Shown here piece after piece: positions 1-11,110 of a stretch of 64,000 bases of DNA; position 1 is the stretch's first letter; every line of letters starts with the position of its first letter. The notes beneath the pieces are model-generated. The model was not told the origin of the DNA, searched no databases, and saw nothing but the letters and a program-made list of their open reading frames with translations. The position numbers were made by a program, and so were the translations under genes. Where the stretch lies: assembly GCA_003342895.1 (NCBI GenBank), contig PTFA01000092.1, forward strand, positions 1,747,279-1,811,278, read 5' to 3'. The stretch comes from Casuarius casuarius (taxonomy: Eukaryota > Chordata > Aves > Casuariiformes > Casuariidae).

Positions 1-1500
1 TCTGCTGCCGGCATGACACGTCTCTGCGTGCTGTAGCCCTGGCACCGACCGGTGCCACGCACGCAGGCACCTCCTCTCGCGTTGCTCGCAGAAGCTCCTT
101 CCCTTCCCTGCTCAGGAAAAGGAGCTATTTATGGAGCCGGACAAGGTGACCTCCATATGGCAGCTTCTGCCACTCGCCGTGGGGACTCGAGCTAGGCACA
201 TGCTCCTTGGGCAAGGCAGAAAGACACTCGCCGGTACCGGCCGCGTGCAAGCGTACTTTGCTTTCAAAGCAGCAGAACGGTGTTTAAACAAAGGACAAAG
301 TTTAAAAAAAAAAGAAAAAAAATCAAGAATGGGAAAGCAAAGCCTTCTGAATTCCCCTATGCAGCTCGGGGAAAACAGGATGCGTTTCTGCAGGCTGCAT
401 TTTTCTATAATATTCTAAAATTTTCATTTAGAATATTATCAAGGTAAATAGTATAAATATTCAATTAACTGCCCCTTCCAAATAACAGGCCAGCAACCAG
501 CACCCCCCGGGAGAGAACTTAATTCCTCTACAATTATAGCTGTCTCTTCCTTTCTCTAATGTCTTTCCCCACTCTTCTTTCCCGTTCTGGGGGATCATAC
601 AGAAGCACTCTGTATTGGGGGCAGCTCTGCAGATGCTTAAAACAGAAAGGTGACCCACACCTTTACAGAAGCGGAGGGGCTGCGGGGAAGCAGGGAGAGG
701 ACGAGGAGCAGGGCGGGAGGGTGCAGGAGCTCGCTGCCGCCTTCCACGGGCTCCCGCGTGGAGTCCAGCCGTGCTGACGCAGGGGGAGGCTTGGGCTGCC
801 TCGCGTCTGCGGGTCGGTGTGATTTGACCGGGCATCTGTGAAGTCGCACAGTGACGAAAGCTGGGCAGGGAAAGGAGCTTCCCACCTAACAGAAAACGTC
901 CCTTCCCTGCAGTTTCAGACGACTAGAACAGGCTGCCGCCGTGCTTTGTGTGATGTCCTAGCAAACGCAGAAGAGACCGAGTGCCACCATCTTCATGCCA
1001 AATTCTGCTGTTTGACTTGTGTGGGGCAACTCTTGGTTTGAGTGGAGGCGCGCAGGTTTAGCAAACAGCCAGTATTTTTCTTGTAAGTGCATCTAAATAG
1101 TAACTGTCAAAATTGCAGTAACAACATTGCCATTTTCGTGGCCGGTCGCTCTTCGTTGCACCAGAGCTGAGAGGTTCTGTGCTGCAGCAGGGCTAGTTTT
1201 CACTTGCGGCCCTGACTTCCCACAGCTGCCGCAGAGCCGGTTCGGTGGGGCAGGCTTTCGGCGGAGGCGTTGCACGCTGGATGGAAGATCACGGCTGTGC
1301 AGAATAGCTGCAGGGCGTACGTGCAGTCCGTACAGCGAGGAGCAGCAAATCCTCTCTGCAAACCATTGCCTCCCGCTGGCTTCCCGAAGGCGACGGGCTC
1401 GGCCGTGCGCGGGTTCCCGAGCATGGAAACCTGCTCTCGGGGTGGCAGCAGGACGCGGGCAGCATCAGGAGGAAAAGATCTTGTCTCACTATTTGCAGTA
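1..1500. other. Unique intergenic DNA, mixed GC, no gene
   Basis: No recognisable gene or repeat family. Open frames on both strands are short and overlap each other, as expected in mixed-GC DNA. The part around 640-840 and 1130-1440 is CpG-rich. The part around 300-480 is AT-rich and contains a perfect inverted repeat listed separately. I see no credible acceptor and donor pair. Confidence 0.6.
407..439. repeat. Perfect 13-bp inverted repeat (stem-loop)
   Basis: The arm ATAATATTCTAAA (407-419) is followed after a 7-base spacer (420-426) by its exact reverse complement (427-439). The stem is almost entirely A/T, with one G-C pair. It could be a cruciform or hairpin, a paired homeodomain-type binding palindrome, or chance in AT-rich DNA. 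No flanking duplication marks it as a transposon end. Confidence 0.85.
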
Positions 1501-1740
1501 ATTCACATTTAGAGCTGCTTGAATAATTCATGGTAGATCTTAACTATTTCTTTACATCTGATACTTATGCAAAGGTAATTTTTCTCATTATCTGACTAGC
1601 CCTGCTTTATGTGGTTTAGATAATAGATAATAATAGCAGTAAACTTACAAGAAGGGTGTTCTCCTTTTAATGCTGAATAAGGAACTATACTGAAATGAGG
1701 AAAACAGTACCAGCCCAGCAGTTTCTCTGTTCCATTGAAT
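1501..1740. promoter_or_regulatory. AT-rich candidate regulatory element with GATA cluster
   Basis: Three canonical GATA words fall within 43 bases: TTATCT at 1588-1593 (reverse orientation), then AGATAA at 1618-1623 and 1625-1630. They sit in an AT-rich stretch between more GC-rich flanks. Clustered AGATAA words are typical of GATA-factor enhancers. Occupancy and conservation are not visible here. Confidence 0.35.
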
Positions 1741-3420
1741 GACAGAAGAGAAGCATTCAAATGTTTTCTCTAGCCCTTCCTGCTCCGCGTCTCGCTAGCG
1801 TGCTCTCCAAAAGCACGTGTCCTCGTAAATCCCTTCCTTCTGCAGGCAGCGAGCAGAGTAAACACAATGGATATGTATTTTGCTGCCAGCAGGAATCTGT
1901 GGGCATAGATCTGCACAGGCTTTCGCGAGGCATACGTACATTAAAACTATTGAAGAGTTTGTTTTAAAAGATGCATTAAAATCTGCATTTCTGCTGATGC
2001 ACAAGCTGATATTCTGTGTTATAAACTGGAATATCTCGTTTCAAATGTGCCTGGCTCTCCGGATGGTGTTGCAGCGCACTCTGTGCGGATGCATGTGAAA
2101 ATCCCCCATTTCACTAATGGCAGCCACCGCTCTGCTCTTGCTGCCTGTGCTCTTGCTGGTTGGGTCGTGCTTGCGGTGAACACGGCAGAGCCCCTACCTG
2201 GAGGGACTGTGAGTGCTGTGATTTTTCAGCCTCTAAATGTCGATTCTGGGTGTTTCGTTAGAGCAGCCCCGTTAGGAAACTGTTCCCCAGGGACGTGATC
2301 CAATGTCTATTGCAAGGAGAAAACCCCAAACCTCCCATTGACATCAATTTTAGTAAGCTTTGCATGAACCCTTAAGTGCTATTCCATTCAGCACGTTTTT
2401 GTTTTCCTCTTCTGAATTACTTCTTTCCTTTCTTTCTTTCCCACCTCCCTCCCCTTTCAGAAGCCAAGTCCCCAGGTCGCAGTGGGATCCTGCTTTCCAT
2501 GCTGGGCAGCCTTGATCTGCAGCGGGAAATTTCCTGTAGAGCACAAACACATCTGGAGGATGCTCACTGCCCTGCGTGACCCGCGGGCTGTTACTTGCTT
2601 GCATAATTTTTTTTTTCATTGGGATTTATATCTAAAAGCATCTCTGCTAAGCTCTAGATGCTCGCTAACCCTGCCCGGCAGCCTGCCAATTCCAACCAGC
2701 CAAAAATATATCACCTTACTTGGCTTGTGGGCATTTTTGTCTCTTTAAAAGTTAATCCAGCTCTAAGCCGGATTAACAGTGGAACATCCCTTTAACCAAA
2801 GGCACGTAAGGTCAAGGCAGAGCGCTGGGGGGGTAGTCCAGGCTGGTAGCCACAGATTTTCTTTTTTTCTTCTTTCTCCCCCTTGAAATAGGACCTGAAA
2901 TGATTTGTTTTAGCAGTATTTTACTGCTGGACTGAGGAAGGAATAGATGAGGGGGAATAGGGCTGGGCTCAAGGAGGACAAGGCAACCCGAGCAATGGGT
3001 GCTGGTGGGATACAGACAAGCAGATACCTAAAGGGGGAGAAGGACGACTAGAAAAGCAGCAGCCCTTCAGGAGGGGAGAGAGGATGCGACGAATTCATTG
3101 CAAAGATTAAACGGAGGCGAGCTGCCACGAGGACGCCTTTCAAGATGCCAGAGCGACAGCAAGCGCGCTCACGCTGCGCTCTCGTGGTCGGTGTCGTCAC
3201 CGGGGTACTTTGATGTGTTCGCTGCTCCTTGTAAATCACAGCTGTCTGTCATTTATTCTGCAGCATTACATAATGCGTCGTTAAGATCACTGGCTGTGCA
3301 CCCTCGGAGCAGCAAAACGCTTCTCTCTGTTACCCCCTGAATAAAGGAGACACGCAGAGATCTCAGGTTCTCCCCTCCCACTTTCCCTTCAGAGCCTTAA
3401 AAAAAAAAAAAAAATTGGGG
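1741..3420. other. Unique intergenic DNA with pyrimidine tract and A16 run
   Basis: No gene recognised. A strong pyrimidine tract ending in CAG (about 2420-2460) looks like a splice acceptor, but no matching donor or sustained frame follows. A 16-base A run lies at 3399-3414. It is not a retroposon tail as far as I can tell, because no retroposed body or target duplication is evident. The rest is unremarkable unique sequence. Confidence 0.55.
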
Positions 3421-3429
3421 CCCCGGGCT

Positions 3430-3940
3430 TTGCTTTCACGCGGAGCCACTTCCCTCCGTTGCAACGTGACGGGGATCAGTCGAATTGCCCAGGGCTCGGA
3501 AAGCGCGTGAGAGCGGTGTCGGCCTCGCCAATGTGGTGGCACGAAGGCTGGCGTCTCTGCCTCCTCGGGAAGCGGGGCGCGTTGTCTTTCGATCCGGCGG
3601 TACGTGCGTTAAACCAGCGGAGAGCCCGGGCTGCTGCTCCCGAAGTCCACGGGAAATTGAGGCAGCTTGAAGTCTGCAGTTTGGGGGCCCTTATTTTGCT
3701 TTTGAAACATCCTTCTCCTACTTTTCCTCTCTTGAAGCCTAGAAATCAATGCTTTTAAAAGCTCCCTGACGTACACGTTTCTGCTCTTCCCTTTTTTCTC
3801 CTTCCCTCCGGTGAGAGCCGCTGCTGAGGCCGGAGCGGTGCAGAGGCGCCGTGGCCAGGACAGGAGGGACCCGGGGCGATGGCAGCGCTCGGGGCACAGC
3901 GATGCCTTCCCGGGGGTGCCATGGGGCGGCCGCTTTGCTC
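3430..3940. promoter_or_regulatory. CpG-dense islet
   Basis: CpG dinucleotides are frequent at 3430-3660 and again at 3800-3940, with a CpG-poorer gap of roughly 130 bases between. No TATA word, splice donor or recognisable first exon accompanies it. It may be an unmethylated regulatory islet, or ordinary GC-rich avian sequence. Confidence 0.35.
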
Positions 3941-5860
3941 CCTGACCTGTAGCCACTTGGAGGCTAAAGGCTCCATCTGGCCCTGAGATACCTGGATGGA
4001 TGCAAGGCTTGAACCCAGCAGGCAGGTGTAAATCAGAGCTTGGTTAGCCTTAGTCTGGGGAGAAAAAGTCTAATTTTGTCCTGCTTTCTCTGCTGAAGCT
4101 GATTTCGTTCATTCCCTCAGAGTCTCCTCAGCAGAGCCTTTCAGCCGTTTGGTGCATTAATACGGCTATAAAGAGCAAACAACATAACGGCAACACGCTG
4201 TAAATTCCTTCTAGCGGGGAATTTACCTTTCTCTTCCCACCGCTCGCAGGAGCGTCGGTGGCTGGCTGAGAGGTCTAACCGTGCGCTCAAACTCTTAGCA
4301 AGCAGTGAAAGACCTCCGTTTTGGGGATTGTATGTTCTAAACTGTCATATTGCAAGATTTGGATTTGAGTGTGAAATACCTTCTAGCTTGGGCTCTTCTG
4401 CAGGAATTGTCTGAAACGCGTGGGCGGTATAGAGATCTATCTGTGTATATGCATATGCGTATATTCCTATGGAAGCATATGTTATTGAACATCTCAGCAT
4501 ATTTATCAATGATGGATGAATCACTGATATTTTTAATATAAAGTCCCCCAAATACTAAACTGATCGTGTTGCACAGCCTGGTCATGGACAGTGCTGCACA
4601 GAGGGCATTAACCGGGCCAAGTGCTGCTTTGTTACCTATAACAACCCATGTTATAAGATACATTAGCTGTAAATTCTTAACAGATGGGGCTATAACAAGC
4701 TGCTAGGGATCTAGCATCTCCTGTGCTGTGGGGATACACTGCTGAAATGCTGCCGCGTGGCTGTCTGAGCCCTAACGAAGTTGAGACGAGCTGGTGGAGG
4801 AGGCTGTCATCTGTCTAGGTGTTGATGTCCTCCTCATCGCGGAGAGATCCAGTCAAGCAGTTGACCCCTTGTTAAAAGCACTCAGCTCGTCTGCATATTT
4901 ATGGCAACAAGAACGCTGCGACAAGAATTTCCTCTTGTTAAACACGTGCCTTCGGTGTCCTGAACAACTCAGAAGCGATTTGGAGATGTTGGAGAGGGCG
5001 CGATGTAGAGAGAGGTCTTCAGGCAGGCCCCGCGCGTCCTTGGTGCGTCACACCAACCCTCCTGCGTGATTCCTTTCCATCTTTTCAGGTGATGGAGTCC
5101 TGTTTTGAGCAGATGAGACTTTACACAAAACAAGACTGTGCCTGCGGCTGTGTCTATTTGAGTTATCCCGCGCTTTGCGTGCGCATGCAGACCGCTGGGG
5201 TCATGCAGGCGGTTACGTGAGTGTATGGAGGTGGAAATACGTATGCAGGCATATAAAAATGCATTCATATATTTCCATTTAGCCGGGAAGAATTGGAGAG
5301 TGGTGCGTTTTTCTGGAAAAGGAGGTTGATCTGCAACTTTTCAAAATGACGAAATAACTAAACGCACACACAGGACTGTTTTTGCAGAGGTGATACATTT
5401 CTCACCTGCATCCCTACGTAACCCCTTGAAACAATGCTACTTAAAAGCAACCTCTATGTATGGAGAATGCACTCCTATCTGCATTGTGCTCGATAAGACA
5501 ATAAACATGCTTTTTTTAAGCTTTTAGCCTTGATCTCGTGCCCCCCCGAACAATGGGAGGTCTTTTCAAGGCCTCGGAAACCTTGGCTCCATAATCCTGT
5601 AGCGAACCGTGGGCTTCCCGGCAGGGTAACGGGGGCAGGACAGATGCTTGCGCGAGTGTTGGTGTCGGGACTGTGCCCTGTGCGAAGCGTTGGCTGTCGG
5701 GCGCCATCAGATTGAACTTGCTCTTAGCTGCGTTCAGAGTGCCCATGGAGAAGGGGCAGGCCCAGGAAATCGCCCGAGGGGATGGGGAGAGATATATATT
5801 TAAAATATATATATATGTTTTAACATAACACCTAATCAGCCTCTGGAGCACAATGCCACA
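3941..5860. other. Unique intergenic DNA; short AT microsatellite
   Basis: No gene recognised. The part around 4330-4700 is AT-rich with TAAT- and TATGCATA-type words. A short interrupted (AT)n run lies at about 5789-5815. The remaining sequence is mixed GC with no repeat signature. Open frames on the two strands shadow each other and carry no recognisable domain. Confidence 0.55.
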
Positions 5861-6720
5861 AGAGTATAATGAGATTCAGAAAAGAGCCACCTCAAAGCAG
5901 GCTGAGCTTGTGCATGTAAAATGCATAAATATTTGTGGGGGGGTATGTATAGAAACACATGAATATAATAAAGTAGCTGGGGAAAGTATACTGAGAAATG
6001 CTTTAAGAAAAAGATAATTCAAATGAATTCAGTATAGCTGATATATACATATTTTTTAAGTGATCTTCTGGATCTTCAAGATGTCCTTGTTTATTTTCTT
6101 TGATTGTGCTTTGATTTAAAATTCTAGGCTCATTAAATGCCATAAAAAGAAACATTTACATAATTTACAATCTCTTTATATGAACATTTTAATAAAAGAA
6201 TACACCTTTAAATCAAATCACAAAGGCATATGACATCTTTGAAGGAGAAACTTATATTCCCAAACACAATAAACATTCTTCTATTACTATGTTAATTTGG
6301 AAAACAGGTCATGGGAAATTAAATTGCTTAAAATAGGTCACCAATTATAACTCTGCATTCTATTAAAGCAAATGCATCTCTGAAATCTTTATTAGTTTAT
6401 TTTAATTAAAGTCAGAAAAATATTCAGTGTTAAATTATTGCCATTTGTATGTTTTACATTGATATGGACACACATTTATTATGCGGCGTAAAACGCTGCA
6501 CCTCTTTTTCATTATGATGTATGTATTGTTCCCGGTTACTTTACCCATAAAGGAAGTCTGTAATAAACAATGTTGTGTTAAACGTAAAAGGAGGGAGAGC
6601 CCAAATAAACGGCCCAAATTTAATTTGATCATTTATGAAATGAAACAAAAGCAAATGCTACCTCTATCTGAAAAAATTATTGACCTTCTCGAAATTGTTA
6701 GGGTTTAGAAAAGGCCTGAA
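5861..6720. promoter_or_regulatory. AT-rich candidate conserved non-coding element
   Basis: This long, low-CpG, AT-rich block lacks microsatellites. It contains many TAAT, TTAATTAA-like and forkhead-like words, for example ATAAACAA near 6562 and AAATAAACGG near 6602. The segment about 6370-6720 reads like an ultraconserved non-coding element: complex, low in simple repeats, and edged by GC-rich DNA on the right. Short open frames inside it (6435-6632 minus, 6481-6708 plus) lack any motif, and I do not call them genes. Confidence 0.4.
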
Positions 6721-8150
6721 TTTCATTTGTCAGGTGTTTTGTAGGCAGTATCACAGTTAATATTGTGTTTCCAGATTAAATACAGACTGAGAGGTATATT
6801 CCCCCTTGGAGCTGTCTCATCACGTTCATTAATACTACTGGTAATTATTGCACCAGCCTGGTGCTCGGGCCGTCCGCAGGCCGGAGCGCGGGCTTTGTAG
6901 GGACACCGGGAAGCAGCGTGTTGGATGTGCGGCAGAGAGGACATCAGCAACGGTGGCTGAGGACCACCAGACGCGTCTGCGTGGCTTCTTGAGGGCGTTA
7001 AGGAGCCGCTCGCCAGCCGCGGCCTGCTCCACCGCTGGTGGTGGCCGCCCGGCCCGGCTGGAGGAGGTCACCGCGGCTTCATGGAGCTGTGTGGAGACGA
7101 TCCACCCAGGCCCTGCTACGCTGGCGCCGCGGACGGCGTTCCTCTGCAGTCAAATCATGATGGCGAGAGGCTTGGGCACCCCTAAGGACCAGAAATGAAA
7201 TATAGCTACGTTTTTGGTGTTGGTTCAAGCTCAGCTTCTGGTGCTGAGAAGCTCGGGGCAGGCGCGGGGCTGCCTGGGCCTCCGGAGGGGGGAGCTGGCT
7301 TCCCCGGGGGGAGCCCGGAGCAGCGTAACCTCACCATTTCCCAAAGGATTAACATCAGCGGGCGCTCCTGCATGCTCGGTTTTGGACCGTTACGGTTTTC
7401 GGTCGTCTCAAGCGCAGGGCCGCTGGGGAAAGCGGACCAGTGGGACGCCTGCTCTGGTTTCGTCACACCTGCAGCTGGCTTGCGCACAAATTCTTTTCTT
7501 CTCTAGCTGCTCCAAGCACATAATGGTCCTTAAAAGAGGCTCAAGAGATCTTTAAGTCTAAGCAATAAAAGACCTATTACTTACCCAGGAGACCAACAAC
7601 AGCTCTCGAGGGTGAACCCGCATTAATTATGGATTTGAGCGTTTGTGTTGTGCGTTCAGGCGGCGTACGTGTTATTCACCGACGGGCTCGTGACGGCCGG
7701 GACGCCGTGGCGATGATCTGGGGTAAACGCGGCTGTCCGAGGGCCGCCGGCGGAGCGCGAGGGCTCGTGCCCGTGGGCAGCTTTGCTTGGCCGTGGGGCG
7801 ATGGAGATGCAACCAAAGCCAGCGGAAAGCCAGGTCCTTAGCTCGCTTTTTCAAGCCTCTCCTGGTCTCCTGTGCCAACACAGCGCTTCCCCCTTGCAGG
7901 AACAGCAGCGCTGTGCTGGATTATCCCCAGACGCCGTCGTCCCCTTTGGCAGCAGTGGGGACAGGGAGGGAATTGCCCCTGCTCCTGCACCTGGCAAGGG
8001 GCAGACGCAGAAATCCTGCTCAGAGCCCGGTCCCTGCCCCATCCCATCGCCTGGCATCGCTCCCGCGAACCTCCCTCGGGTAGAGGGAAAAGCCGCCCGC
8101 GTGTGAATCTGCCCCTTCCCTCGGAGGGGACTAAACGCGCTGCTGTAAAC
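6721..8150. other. CpG-rich intergenic DNA, no recognised gene
   Basis: GC- and CpG-rich sequence with several overlapping open frames on both strands. None shows domain features, splice sites or repeat structure. The frames are explained by scarcity of stop codons in GC-rich DNA. CpG is densest at 6860-7340 and 7620-7800. Confidence 0.5.
6860..7340. promoter_or_regulatory. CpG-dense islet
   Basis: CpG is very frequent, with clusters such as CGCCGCGGACGGCG near 7122-7135 and GCCGCCCGGCCCGG near 7044-7057. It lies immediately downstream of the AT-rich block ending near 6720, an arrangement also seen elsewhere in the window. No first exon, TATA word or donor is convincing. Confidence 0.35.
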
Positions 8151-9610
8151 ATGCACTAGATAGTTGCTAATAAAAATTATCCTCATAAAACTATGTGGCT
8201 ATTATATCAGGTAGCAGTAAAATAAAACAAGTAGAGCTAAAAAAAAAATTAAGATGCATCAAGCGCTTTTGTTGATTCTCTTCTATATTAAAATTTGCTG
8301 AAGCTACATTAAAGTGTATTATTGCTTGTACAGAGCAGGGTATAAGCATTTCTTCATACTTTTCTTATTGCTGGAGGCACTTCCTTGTTTGGAATAAAGC
8401 TGTAACTTAACAAGTTATCATCTTTATTGATCATATTTATCATCTCTATTTATCTCTGTGGACCCGATATTCCTCCTCTTAAAGCCAGTGAGCGTTTTCA
8501 GTTTTACTTGTATTTTTGACTCAGCTGCGGTATTTGCACGGACATTGGGGTCTCTTTCCATAAGAGTTGCTTGTTATGAGTTAAGTGTAATGGGTTGCAG
8601 GATTGTATTCAAAGATGAGAACTACATTCTCTAAAGTGGTGAATCAAGAATATATTTCTTTTTGAGAAGCTCTAAAACATATGTCAATGTGTCACCACAA
8701 TCAGTGGGGTTTAAACATGTGCTTAAAATTAAGAATCATCTCAAATGCGGATGGGTTTCAGTCTGTGCTTAAATGCTTTATTGGACTGTGGTTTAGATCT
8801 GCCAAATTTTACGCTGAGCTCATTAAAAATAATTTCCATGTATTTAACACAAAATACAATTAATTGAATGTGTTCAGCAAGTCTTCAGCTTCAATTTTAT
8901 ATTTTTGTAGGAAAGATCTTTGTTTTGTTTTAACTTACAGTGTATCAGCTCTTGTTTTGTTTTTGAATCTTGGTCTAAGCGCTTCAAAATGGAAAAGTTC
9001 AAATTATACAACTGTGCAAATAGCATTACTCTAATCTGCATAAAGATGGGTCCGGAAGAGCTGTGGTATTAGCAATTCATTAATATGCAATGAAAAGCTT
9101 ATTTGCACTTTGTCTAAAAGTAACAGTAACTTCAGTTTTTCTCTCATCTGCATAAATGATACAGCACAAGACTAAACCACAGCAATGGTAGTCCTTAATA
9201 GGATAACCATTTAAAGATTTTATGTATAGGCTACTGAACTGTCCATTTAGGCACACTCAAGTTAACATACAATACACAGCTAGGATGATCATGTTAAGGA
9301 ATGTGCTAATTTACTGAATCTAGTTTCCCAGGCACCATTTACAGGGGTCATTTTTCATGAACTGCTGCAGTCACTTAAATCATAATATTTCATAATAAAC
9401 ATCAAAGGCTACTGTATGGTGGGGATCATAAAAAGGCAACAAAGCTGCCCCATGCTTGTGTTTCCCTTCGGCTTGGACCACTGCCTGATCGCTCCTGATT
9501 TTCAATCATGAGAATTTTAAACATATTTACAGCTTCGTACCAGCATAGCTTGGCATGTAATCAGGCCTGATAAACCTACGTTAACGACCAAATGAGTCTT
9601 CCCTAGAGGT
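8151..9610. promoter_or_regulatory. AT-rich candidate conserved non-coding element (long)
   Basis: About 1.4 kb of low-CpG, complex AT-rich sequence with no repeat family visible. It holds a GATA-bearing 22-bp imperfect tandem repeat (8415-8458), two identical ATCTGCATAAA words (9034-9044 and 9146-9156), and TTAATATGCAAT and TTATTTGCAC words typical of POU/homeodomain enhancers. An AATAAA near 8393 has no upstream gene and is not called a polyadenylation site. Confidence 0.4.
8415..8458. repeat. 22-bp imperfect tandem duplication with GATA words
   Basis: Two adjacent 22-base units start at 8415 and 8437. They agree at 16 of the first 18 positions and then diverge. Each begins TTATCATCT. With the TTATCT at 8450-8455 this gives three GATA-type words in 41 bases. 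It looks like an old local duplication of a binding-site module. Confidence 0.65.
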
Positions 9611-10560
9611 GTACCTGCCCTCTAGAAAATAAATTGTAGCCCACAGTAGATAAACATCCTCGTCTTCGCTAGCAGCGAGCCTGCTGATAAGAGTTGCTGG
9701 CGCAGATCTGGCAAAACCAGCCTCCAAAAGCTGCTCCCAGTGCCCTTCTCCCAAGCAATTTTTTTTGAATTGGGTTGATTGTGCTGCCAGAATTGATCCC
9801 GTTCACCAAAACATTTAATCACATGCTTAATTTTCATTTTAAACCTATACTTAAGTCGAGCTGACTTCCCTGGGGCTGCTCATTTGGTGCAAGTTGAGCA
9901 TCCCACTGCTGCTCCGTGGCGGATGGGGAGAAAGGGCTCGGGGTGAAACAGCCTTTGGACGCAGGCAATGGGCACAGGGGGATGGTTCGAGGGCCTTCCT
10001 TTTTCCTTTCTTTTTAGCAGAAACACTATCATATTTTAAGCCTTTCCAACTTCTCCCTGAACTGTGAATTGCCTGCTGTAACATTTCTTGCCTTTTCTCT
10101 GGTGTTGGCCCCTGTGGTGGTCGCACCACTGGATCACAGGCCTTCTGCGCCTGTTCTGTTAGCATGGAAACGCAGCTCCTTTTAAATGAGACATCAATAA
10201 CAAAAGAAATTGCATTGTGATCATCCTCAAAACACTTTCTCATGTGCATTTAAATGGTGAAACTTCAAGGAATTCCTAAATGTGTTGTCTGTTACCAATG
10301 CAGAGAGGCTTGTGAAAAGCCTGACTAGCAGCTCCCTCTTCCCTCCTCTCCTTCCCCTCCCTTGCTGCAGCAATATTTCAGCTTCAGAGCTTGATCCTGG
10401 CCACTGCTGGACACCCACAAAAATTAGAGACTTCAGTGCTAGTGAAGAGTGCGATTATTTTTTTTAAGCAAGCTTCTCCTCTCAGAAAGAATTTTTACTG
10501 ATGCAGATCCATCGATTTTCGTGTGTTTGACTGCTGAGTTGCATGCAAGAGCATAATCAA
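9611..10560. other. Unique intergenic DNA
   Basis: No gene or repeat recognised. The minus-strand frame at 9851-10249 has no domain features. A pyrimidine-rich tract ending in CTGCAG (about 10328-10370) resembles an acceptor, but I find no donor or continuing frame. Confidence 0.5.
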
Positions 10561-11110
10561 GCCTAAATGTCTCTAACTTTTATAGTACTAGCAACCTCTC
10601 TGCAGATGAACTCTGATCTGAAATATTCATTTTGGTGGCACATCTTAATTGCATTGCAATTATTTTTGAAGTTACTCTGAGTGCTTTTCCTTTGCTGCCT
10701 CTACATTTTCCATAGACTCTTACAGCATTCTTTAAATCAAATGGTGCTCAGATACCATGGTGATGGTTGACCTTATTATTATGGGTGACCTCTTTCTTTT
10801 GGCCTCGGACAGCAATGGCTGACAATAGAGAAGAGCATTTGCTGTTTCTGTGTCAGAATACGCGGGCGTTTTACAGTCCGCGTGCAAGGTATTGGGTCTA
10901 GATTAAACGGTGGATTTTAAAGCATAAAGCACAAAGAATCAAAAAGTCAAATGTGTAAATGCCGTTATCAGAGGCTCAGCTGATTTCTTGACACTGCCAT
11001 CAGCATCCCTGACATCATGAATTCCAGTTACAGGAAAAGCAGATTACACCATTTTTGCAGGGGTGGAATATGTATCTGCTGAGAAAGCAATCTGCTTTCC
11101 TGCCTCGGCT
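10561..11110. promoter_or_regulatory. Candidate conserved non-coding element
   Basis: Complex low-CpG sequence contains a 7+3+7 palindrome TAATTGC-ATT-GCAATTA (10646-10662) and two TGACCT nuclear-receptor half-sites in the same orientation (10768-10773 and 10786-10791, 12-base spacer). A CACAAAGAATCAAAAAG-type SOX/TCF-like stretch lies near 10930-10946 and a TTATCAG GATA word near 10966. No coding potential is evident. Confidence 0.4.

Noticed and set aside
2420..2460. Splice acceptor-like pyrimidine tract
   Set aside because: No downstream donor and no open, recognisable coding continuation.
3399..3414. A16 run as a retroposon tail
   Set aside because: No retroposed body or target-site duplication could be recognised next to it.
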